NCBI GenBank assembly: GCA_030426295.1
Contig: JAUHYY010000044.1
Coordinates: 1-8,506, forward strand
Length of the DNA: 8,506 nucleotides
Reading direction: 5' to 3'
Origin: a bacterium
GTDB lineage: Bacteria; Patescibacteriota; Gracilibacteria; UBA1369; GCA-2718715
The notes beneath the pieces were generated by a model, which was not told the DNA's origin, searched no databases, and saw nothing but the letters and a program-made list of their open reading frames with translations. Positions within the stretch are counted from its first letter, which is position 1, and every line of letters starts with the position of its first letter. Both the position numbers and the translations under genes were made by a program. Shown here in pieces: positions 1-5,210 of this stretch.

Positions 1-2
1 TA

Positions 3-1250
3 CTTATCTTTGAGCGTGTAAGAGAAGAATTAAGAGAAGGCAAATCTTACATTAAGGCAGTAGACAACGGATTCTACAGAGCTTGGTCTTCTATTCGTGA
101 TTCAAATTTCTCATCATTAATCACATGTGCAATCCTTTACTACTTCGGATCATCAATAATCAGAGGATTCGCATTAAACCTAGCTGCAGGTATCTTAATA
201 TCAATGTTCACTGCAATCACAATCACGCGTGCATTCATGAACTCACTAGAAGGTACTAAAATTGTAGAAAATCCAAATCTACTTGGATTCAACAGACCAA
301 TGAGAAAAGAACCATTCAAGATCATCTCAAGATCAAAAGTTTGGCTAGGAGTTTCATCTGTAATCATTGCAATTGGACTAGTTTCAATGTTCACATCAGG
401 AATCAAAACTGGAATCGACTTCAGAGGTGGAACACTAATGGACATCCAATTCCCTCAAGAAATTGAAGCAACCCAAGAAAACATTCTAGAAAGCGTAGCT
501 TCAGTTCAAGAAGACTTAAACACAAACGTTGCTGAAGGAGAAATCGCCCTAAACTTAGGAGAACCAACAGTAATCTCTTCTGGAGACAACGCATTCATCA
601 TAAGAATGGAATTCATCGACGAGGAAACTCACAACATGGTTATCAACAGACTTAAGTCAAACATCTCAGAAGAACTCGAAGAAACAAGATTCACAACAAT
701 CGGGCCACTTATCAGCCAAACACTTAAATCAAAAGCTGTAGTATCACTAGTAATTGCCCTATTCGCAATCATCTTATACATCTCATTCGCATTCCGTCAC
801 ATTCCAAAAGAAATCAACCCATGGAAGTTCGGTGCAGCTGCAATCGTAGCACTTACACATGATGTATTAATCACACTAAGCATCTTCTCAGTATTCCAAC
901 TAGAAATCGACGCACTGTTCATTACAGCGCTTCTAACAATCATCGGGTTCTCAGTACATGATACTATCGTAGTAATGGATAGAATCCGTGAAAACCTAAA
1001 AGAATACGACCCACGAAAAGAAACATTCGACGACGTATGCGACAAGTCACTAACACAAACAATGGCTCGTTCAATCAACACATCTGTATCAACACTCCTA
1101 ACACTTGGAGCATTAGTACTACTCGGATCAGAAAGCATCTTCACATTCGTACTAGCTCTAGTAATCGGTGTAGTAATCGGTACTTACTCTTCAATCTTCA
1201 TCGCAAGCCCAGTACTTTCACTAATGACTAAGAAAGGAAAAGTAAAATAG
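3..1250 (+). CDS. secDF: SecDF protein translocase subunit (SecD C-terminus fused to SecF), 5' partial
   Basis: SecD and SecF assist the SecYEG channel and use the proton gradient to pull exported proteins across the membrane. The frame is open from the left edge with no stop for 415 codons, so the first ATG at 204 is internal. Visible residues 1-80 are the end of SecD: FERVREELREGKS, then RDSNFSSLI and a membrane segment ending in GILISMFTAI. After a short link (about residues 80-110) SecF starts: first membrane helix at about 113-130, the GIDFRGGT motif at 137-144, a periplasmic domain to about 240, then the last helices with ALTHD (about 283-287) and GFSVHDTIVVMDRIREN (about 315-331). It ends with a basic tail and TAG. 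No RBS precedes any internal ATG near the SecD/SecF junction, which supports one fused polypeptide, as in Bacillus SecDF and many reduced bacteria. The SecD N-terminus and promoter lie outside the window. Confidence 0.93.
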   Translation, partial: LIFERVREELREGKSYIKAVDNGFYRAWSSIRDSNFSSLITCAILYYFGSSIIRGFALNLAAGILISMFTAITITRAFMNSLEGTKIVENPNLLGFNRPMRKEPFKIISRSKVWLGVSSVIIAIGLVSMFTSGIKTGIDFRGGTLMDIQFPQEIEATQENILESVASVQEDLNTNVAEGEIALNLGEPTVISSGDNAFIIRMEFIDEETHNMVINRLKSNISEELEETRFTTIGPLISQTLKSKAVVSLVIALFAIILYISFAFRHIPKEINPWKFGAAAIVALTHDVLITLSIFSVFQLEIDALFITALLTIIGFSVHDTIVVMDRIRENLKEYDPRKETFDDVCDKSLTQTMARSINTSVSTLLTLGALVLLGSESIFTFVLALVIGVVIGTYSSIFIASPVLSLMTKKGKVK

Positions 1251-1278
1251 ATGATAGATAATGGATAATAGACAATAG
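1247..1278. repeat. Heptamer tandem repeat, about 4.5 units
   Basis: Four consecutive 7-base units (ATAGATG, ATAGATA, ATGGATA, ATAGACA) plus a partial ATAG begin on the last bases of secDF and fill the space before the terminator. The consensus is ATRGAYA. Since 7 is not a multiple of 3, the array places stop codons in all three forward frames. Similar heptamer arrays (STRR elements) are known between genes in cyanobacteria; whether this one belongs to a genome-wide family cannot be seen here. Confidence 0.7.
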
Positions 1279-1279
1279 C

Positions 1280-1311
1280 AAAAAAGCCCTGGAGAAATCT
1301 GGGGCTTTTTT
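1280..1311. terminator. Bidirectional rho-independent terminator
   Basis: The arms at 1280-1293 and 1298-1311 pair as a 14-bp stem (two G-T wobbles) closed by a GAAA tetraloop. The core is AGCCC against GGGCT. The outer arm is six A bases on the left and six T bases on the right, so it gives a U-tract whichever strand is transcribed. It sits between the converging secDF stop (1250) and the stop of the minus-strand 65-residue gene (1319), and probably serves both. Confidence 0.88.
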
Positions 1312-1318
1312 ATGTAAA

Positions 1319-1516
1319 CTAAATACCTTGTTGAGCCAACTTATTCGAACATAAATTTTCAACAAAGATGCTAGATACATTAGGAAATTGCTCTCTACAT
1401 TGATCAACGATAGATCTAACACTATCACCTTGAGCATACATTCTATCAACTACAGCCTTAACTTCATCAATAGGCGCAGTTTCTTGAGCATCAACACTAG
1501 AACTTTCTAAAGACAT
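1319..1516 (-). CDS. Hypothetical 65-residue protein, predicted three-helix
   Basis: I do not recognise a family. The first 15 residues are Ser/Glu/Ala-rich and look disordered. Residues about 16-30, 32-44 and 48-60 alternate hydrophobic and charged residues like three short helices separated by G30-D31 and F44-P45. This could be a small helix-turn-helix-like bundle, which is only a guess. Two cysteines (C40, C56) are present, with no signal peptide or membrane segment, so it is probably cytoplasmic. A good promoter lies at 1541-1569 with a predicted leader of about 18 bases, and a terminator follows 8 bases after the TAG stop. The gene is therefore a complete single-gene transcription unit, which argues that it is real. 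No Shine-Dalgarno is seen before the ATG. Confidence 0.6.
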   Translation of the reverse strand: MSLESSSVDAQETAPIDEVKAVVDRMYAQGDSVRSIVDQCREQFPNVSSIFVENLCSNKLAQQGI

Positions 1517-1540
1517 AACTATAAACTTAAATTAGACCTA

Positions 1541-1569
1541 ATACTATTAAAACTAAGTGATATTGTCAA
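1541..1569 (-). promoter_or_regulatory. Sigma70-type promoter for the 65-residue gene
   Basis: Read on the minus strand: TTGACA (1569-1564), a 17-base spacer, then TAGTAT (1546-1541). The -35 is a perfect consensus and the spacing is optimal. Transcription would start near 1534, leaving a leader of about 18 bases. The -35 begins one base after the TGA stop of the upstream CxxC protein gene. Confidence 0.7.
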
Positions 1570-1570
1570 T

Positions 1571-1786
1571 TCACGAGTAATATTCGTCAACAACATAGTT
1601 TAAATCCTCTAAAAACTCATTTAAATCAATTCCATGTAGTTCAGCACCTTGCTCAACGCTCTCAAACTCAGAAAGCGAACATCCAGCACAACCAACACCA
1701 TACTCTAAAAGCACCTCTAAAACCTCAGGAAAACTTTTAATAACCTCCTGGATAGTCATATCCTTAGTTACTTTTGCTTGTGTCAT
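1571..1786 (-). CDS. DUF1858 / TIGR03980-type redox-disulfide domain protein
   Basis: This 71-residue protein consists of one domain that matches the pattern of the 'hybrid cluster protein-associated redox disulfide' family (TIGR03980, within DUF1858). It shows K-D-M-T-I-Q-E-V-I near the start, F-P-E-V at about 19-22, then YGVGCAGC with the CxxC pair C33/C36, followed by EFESVEQGAELHGID and a final helix with EDLN. The family is small, presumably cytoplasmic and thought to be redox- or metal-active through the CxxC; its biochemical role is unproven. No hybrid cluster protein gene is visible nearby. The start lies only 8 bases after the stop of the large lipoprotein gene, with no separate promoter seen, so the two are probably cotranscribed. 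It ends in TGA, the only TGA stop in the window. No Shine-Dalgarno precedes the ATG. Confidence 0.85.
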   Translation of the reverse strand: MTQAKVTKDMTIQEVIKSFPEVLEVLLEYGVGCAGCSLSEFESVEQGAELHGIDLNEFLEDLNYVVDEYYS

Positions 1787-1794
1787 ATATCGAT

Positions 1795-3681
1795 CTATTT
1801 ATCGTCTTCTTCTTTTCGTCTCATTCCAAGTAGACCTAAGATACCCATAGCACCTAGAACAGATCCTAACGAACCTCTAGTCTCTTGTTGAGCAGTAGAA
1901 CATCCACCACCGTTACCACCACCTCTATCAACATTACCTGAGTCAGCACCTGCATCCATACCAGCATCTGCAGAAGCATCAGGACCAGCGTCACCACTTG
2001 ATAGAACATCTGCATCTTGACCAGCGTCTGCCCCGGCACCAGTATCTTCACCAGAGCTTACAGCTTCAGCATAGAACTCAGTATGATCGACTACAGAACC
2101 TCCTTCTCTAACTAGCGTCCCACCATCATAAACATCTCCTGTTCTAACTACTGCAATTGCTTCATAAGAACCTTCACCACCGTCTACAACCTCTTCAATA
2201 ACAACGCTACCCTCACCATTTCGATCAAAATTCAATTCATTACCAGGCAAAGTAGTCGTAAACAATATATATGGAGTCTCTGCATCTTTAAATTGAGGAC
2301 CAACTCCATTCTCAGGATCAAATACCTCATCAAAGTCAGCCGCCTTAACAATATAAACTTCAACTTGCGGATCAGTACATTCACCTTCGCAAGCAACATC
2401 CATCTCAATTCTTACAACAGCCTCTCGACCAGGAACCATATCAGCACCTAGATAATCAATAGCCAAACTATCGCTTAGAACTTCTACAGCATCAGAACCA
2501 GTATCCATTCCAGCATCACCACTATCATCAGGAACATCTGTACCCGCATCACCTGTATCCGGCGATGCATCTGAACCTGCATCACCAGCGTCAGCGTCAG
2601 AACCAGTATCCATTCCAGCATCACCGCTATCATCAGGAGCATCAGAACCTGCATCACCAGCATCTACATCTGGTTCTGGATCTGGTTCAACAGGAGCTTC
2701 ATATCTGTAAACATATTGACCATCAACCATTGATACAAGAACTTGCTCCATACCACTACCGGTATCTCTCCAAGCTGTATCAAACTCATTTTCTACATCG
2801 AAGAATCCAGGATACGCACCAGTCACCATCGTTTCTGCATCCCAGTTCCTAACACATCTAACCCTATTATCTTCATCAATAGTAAGATCGAATGCATCAG
2901 GAAGACCTTCAGCACCATTTCTAGCAAACAATACTCCGTCCATGAAACCTATATTTCCAGAAAGAGCAGCATAATAACCCTCAGGACCTAAATCCCATCT
3001 TAAATCCCATGCATCAAATACATCAGACCTATCAGTTCTAACATGTGGAACCTCATCAATTTCACCTCTAGCAAAGGCATCCATATCAGACAAATTCATT
3101 ACATAAAAATCCCCCCATTCACCAAGCACAACATATTTATCACCATGAACAAAAAAGTCAGACCTACTCCCCCCCCAACTAATGGGACCAAGAAAAGCCC
3201 CATCGTGCTCAGGAACTAAAGACTTAACATAAATAACCGACCCATTAGTAATAACTAAATCTGGATAATCTGGCGACACCTGAACAGGCGGCAAACTAAT
3301 ACGGGTACCATCCAATGTATAAGCATTCAGATCCTCCCTGAGAATCTCAGAATCATAAACATCATCCCCGTCAGTATCAACCATCTGATATATCTCATCA
3401 GAACCTCTATCTCTACCAAACAAGCCATCTACTCCGAAGGAACGAACCTCAAAATTCGGCTCTAAGAGTTCAGCATCAAACATAGATGCAGTTCTTAAAT
3501 CATCACCAGCCTCTAAAGCTTTTTCAATCTGTGCTAAATCAGGAGAGTTATCTACATCATCAACACAAGCCACAGCAGAAGTAGCTAATAAAGCAGATAA
3601 AAAAGCCACAGCCTTACTTCCAGCCTTAGGTTTTTCAGGCCTCTTTCTGCCATCTCTATTTTCAGGCAATCTATTTACCAT
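1795..3681 (-). CDS. Predicted surface lipoprotein with DAG-rich linkers and MYXO-CTERM-like tail
   Basis: No family is recognised for the body of this 628-residue protein. A basic n-region (1-23) and hydrophobic stretch (24-38) end in SAVAC, an acceptable lipobox with C39 as the lipidation site. The N-terminal domain (about 45-330) is acidic and aromatic, and carries DTDGDDVYDSE at 102-112, like one calcium-binding thrombospondin-type-3 or EF-hand loop. An Asp/Ala/Gly linker (331-398) follows, then a beta-rich, probably Ig-like domain (about 400-543) with a CEGEC pair (C431/C435), a second linker (544-593), and the tail: Gly-rich, C594, hydrophobic 604-620, RRK and acidic end. Such tails and 'DAG' linkers are typical of myxobacterial MYXO-CTERM proteins. 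It should lie outside the membrane, anchored at one or both ends. It has its own promoter; the CxxC protein gene follows by 8 bp. G8 and G6 runs in the coding strand are notable in AT-rich DNA. The gene is well supported; its function is unknown. Confidence 0.85.
   Translation of the reverse strand: MVNRLPENRDGRKRPEKPKAGSKAVAFLSALLATSAVACVDDVDNSPDLAQIEKALEAGDDLRTASMFDAELLEPNFEVRSFGVDGLFGRDRGSDEIYQMVDTDGDDVYDSEILREDLNAYTLDGTRISLPPVQVSPDYPDLVITNGSVIYVKSLVPEHDGAFLGPISWGGSRSDFFVHGDKYVVLGEWGDFYVMNLSDMDAFARGEIDEVPHVRTDRSDVFDAWDLRWDLGPEGYYAALSGNIGFMDGVLFARNGAEGLPDAFDLTIDEDNRVRCVRNWDAETMVTGAYPGFFDVENEFDTAWRDTGSGMEQVLVSMVDGQYVYRYEAPVEPDPEPDVDAGDAGSDAPDDSGDAGMDTGSDADAGDAGSDASPDTGDAGTDVPDDSGDAGMDTGSDAVEVLSDSLAIDYLGADMVPGREAVVRIEMDVACEGECTDPQVEVYIVKAADFDEVFDPENGVGPQFKDAETPYILFTTTLPGNELNFDRNGEGSVVIEEVVDGGEGSYEAIAVVRTGDVYDGGTLVREGGSVVDHTEFYAEAVSSGEDTGAGADAGQDADVLSSGDAGPDASADAGMDAGADSGNVDRGGGNGGGCSTAQQETRGSLGSVLGAMGILGLLGMRRKEEDDK
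1798..1905 (-). other. MYXO-CTERM-like C-terminal sorting signal (encoded region)
   Basis: This stretch encodes residues 593-628 of the lipoprotein. It begins Gly-Cys (C594) after a Gly-rich run, then has about nine polar residues, a 17-residue hydrophobic segment (604-620) with many Gly and Leu, then Arg-Arg-Lys and an acidic end. The order Cys, spacer, transmembrane helix, Arg cluster at the extreme C-terminus is the layout of the MYXO-CTERM group of sorting signals, which are processed by CPBP-type intramembrane proteases (myxosortases). Assignment is by pattern only, and the acidic end is unlike the typical Arg-terminated tail. Confidence 0.5.
1903..2052 (-). repeat. Asp/Ala/Gly-rich linker 2 coding region
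   Basis: This region encodes residues 544-593, made almost wholly of DAG, DAS, GAD and SGD type units, ending in a glycine-rich stretch just before C594. It probably forms an extended, acidic, flexible stalk next to the C-terminal anchor, by analogy with linkers in myxobacterial surface proteins. Confidence 0.6.
2488..2691 (-). repeat. Asp/Ala/Gly-rich linker 1 with a 105-bp-spaced duplication
   Basis: This region encodes residues 331-398. The bases at 2492-2532 and 2597-2637 are a 41-bp direct repeat with one mismatch, 105 bp (35 codons) apart. They encode two copies of PDDSGDAGMDTGSDA (residues 349-363 and 384-398). The near-identity at DNA level points to a recent tandem duplication, or to length changes by recombination, within the linker. 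Confidence 0.8.
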
Positions 3682-3705
3682 AGTTGCGATTGTTATAACA
3701 GTGTA

Positions 3706-3734
3706 TTTATATACTTTTTAGGCGAAATTGTCAA
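3706..3734 (-). promoter_or_regulatory. Sigma70-type promoter for the lipoprotein gene
   Basis: Read on the minus strand: TTGACA (3734-3729), a 17-base spacer, then TATAAA (3711-3706). Both boxes are near consensus. Transcription would start near 3699, giving a leader of about 18 bases before the ATG at 3681, with no Shine-Dalgarno in it. The -35 starts one base after the TAG stop of the upstream PilX-like gene. Confidence 0.78.
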
Positions 3735-3735
3735 A

Positions 3736-5145
3736 CTAATTCCCAATCACTAAACCAGGCGAGCTAGGCACAGGCCCCTTAATCCTAGACTGATTTAAGG
3801 CGTAGTCACTCTCACCTACAAAAGATGCTGAACCAACGGCGTAGTAATCAGTATTACCTAGAGGAACATCAGATAAGATCTGATACTCAATACTTCTTAT
3901 CTTGCTACCCAGGTCACCAAAATCATCAAAATAAAAATTGTCATTCAAAAACTCTATGTAAAGCATAAGTTCTCGACTAGATTCATAAGCAACCGTCAAA
4001 AGATCGTCTCGAAGATTCCATTCAACACCATTAAACGCATCTCTTATATCCCTGATCGGTGTACCTAAAAAGTTAGCAAAGAAAGAACTACCGAAACTAT
4101 AAAATCTTGAATTAACAAAATCATCTAAATCATTCCCATAAAGATTACTCAATCTAAACACAGTCAATTCAGAATTTAATTCACTTCTACCTTCTTCGTC
4201 TGAATTAGCCCATCTAACATCAGGCGTAAAAACTTCTCCAGAAGCAATATCTTCTATGACCCAATTAAATACACGCTCAGAATCATCATATCCATCAAAT
4301 TCATCATCTACCCCCAATGGATTATAAAACACCTCCCTCTCTTCGTTCGGGCAGTACGAGCTTCCATCAGAACACTTAAGCCTAATCCGTAATCTCAAAT
4401 TAGAAGGAGTGTACTGTTGAGTAACAACCTCTTCACCATCTAAATACTTAAAGAAAAGCGGTATACCAACAGTTTCACCAAGCGCTAGAGTATTCCAGTT
4501 ACAAGGATCATCAAGTGGATCAACTAGCACAGCATCTTCTCCAACTGCAGCTGGATAAGTCTTACCTACGTTAACTCTGTTATACGTACAATCTTCACCG
4601 GCATTACCAGTACCTAAAGCAGGCACAGTGTAATAACTACTAGTATAACCTTCATAAGCCGCACAAAGCTCTGTATCAGAATCACCTACAAATGGATTAT
4701 TTCTACAAGCCTCAACTTGATTAGTAATTGTTACTAAGTCAGATTCAACGTCTATCAACCCTCTCGCAGGCCTACCGAGTTCTTCTAACGCAACAACATC
4801 AGTCGGCACCGGAAACACAGACGCACTATTAAAGAAGTAATCAACATAAAGCTGCTCTGGATCACGCACTTCAGCACCAGTAGCAGGATCAGTATCAACA
4901 GGCGGATAAGTCCCCCTATGCACAAAACCTAGACCATTGTCTTTATGCTGTCGCATAACTGTATTTAGCAAGCTATCACCAGAAGTACGAGCAAAAGATG
5001 CATCTCTGAAACTTACAATATTCTCTCTAACATCAATAGTTTGAGTTAGAACGGTACCAAGCAAGGGCAGCGTCAAAATTGTTAAAATTAATGCAAAAAA
5101 GATAAGAAAGTATCCTTTTCGAGCTGTATCAAGAGCTTTAACCAC
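3736..5145 (-). CDS. PilX/GspK-like membrane-anchored extracytoplasmic protein
   Basis: A 469-residue protein without a recognised body. The N-terminus is basic (residues 1-10), then G11-Y12 and a hydrophobic helix (12-36), followed by DVRENIVSFRDASFARTSGDSLLNTVM. That layout, a helix followed by a charged amphipathic helix beginning Asp-x-Arg-Glu, resembles PilX or GspK-type pilin-like proteins, which often lack the Glu at position 5 of mature pilins, as here (F16). The rest is acidic and aromatic with six cysteines in three close pairs (C147/C161, C186/C215, C258/C265), as expected for disulfides outside the membrane. It has 'SSY' and 'DYY' patches and no lipobox. The start is GTG at 5145; the frame stays open further upstream, but the predicted transcript start near 5169 and lack of an upstream start codon favour it. 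It heads the minus-strand block. It could also be a plain membrane-anchored surface protein unrelated to pili. Confidence 0.75.
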   Translation of the reverse strand: MVKALDTARKGYFLIFFALILTILTLPLLGTVLTQTIDVRENIVSFRDASFARTSGDSLLNTVMRQHKDNGLGFVHRGTYPPVDTDPATGAEVRDPEQLYVDYFFNSASVFPVPTDVVALEELGRPARGLIDVESDLVTITNQVEACRNNPFVGDSDTELCAAYEGYTSSYYTVPALGTGNAGEDCTYNRVNVGKTYPAAVGEDAVLVDPLDDPCNWNTLALGETVGIPLFFKYLDGEEVVTQQYTPSNLRLRIRLKCSDGSSYCPNEEREVFYNPLGVDDEFDGYDDSERVFNWVIEDIASGEVFTPDVRWANSDEEGRSELNSELTVFRLSNLYGNDLDDFVNSRFYSFGSSFFANFLGTPIRDIRDAFNGVEWNLRDDLLTVAYESSRELMLYIEFLNDNFYFDDFGDLGSKIRSIEYQILSDVPLGNTDYYAVGSASFVGESDYALNQSRIKGPVPSSPGLVIGN

Positions 5146-5171
5146 TTTCTTATTTTTTATTAAAGATTTAC

Positions 5172-5180
5172 TGCTATTAT
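5172..5180 (+). promoter_or_regulatory. Extended -10 promoter for priA
   Basis: TG-C-TATTAT is an extended -10 element (TGn directly before a TATAAT-like hexamer). The expected -35 position (about 5152-5157) is only T-rich, which an extended -10 can compensate. Transcription would start near 5187, giving a leader of about 24 bases before the ATG at 5211. It overlaps the opposing -10 of the PilX-like gene. Confidence 0.45.
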
Positions 5181-5205
5181 ACCATTAAACAGCTAGTCCA
5201 ATCAA
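5176..5205 (-). promoter_or_regulatory. Sigma70-type promoter for the PilX-like gene
   Basis: Read on the minus strand: TTGATT (5205-5200), an 18-base spacer, then a perfect TATAAT (5181-5176). Transcription would start near 5169, leaving about 24 bases, rich in A, before the GTG start at 5145. The -10 shares bases with the priA extended -10 on the other strand. Confidence 0.7.
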
Positions 5206-5210
5206 TTATT

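Noticed and set aside
204..1250. A separate secF gene starting at the ATG at 204 or 300.
   Set aside because: Codons upstream of 204 continue a clear SecD C-terminus in the same frame with no stop, and neither ATG has a ribosome binding site.
1553..1573. TGA read as Gly (genetic code 25), extending the CxxC protein by six codons to a TAG.
   Set aside because: No long gene here contains an in-frame TGA, including the Gly-rich lipoprotein, although organisms using code 25 use TGA for Gly often. The family normally ends near this point, so the standard code is simpler.
2565..2991. Open frames on the plus strand opposite the lipoprotein linker.
   Set aside because: They are His/Gln-rich or low-complexity readings of the repetitive linker and lack promoter, RBS or recognisable domains.
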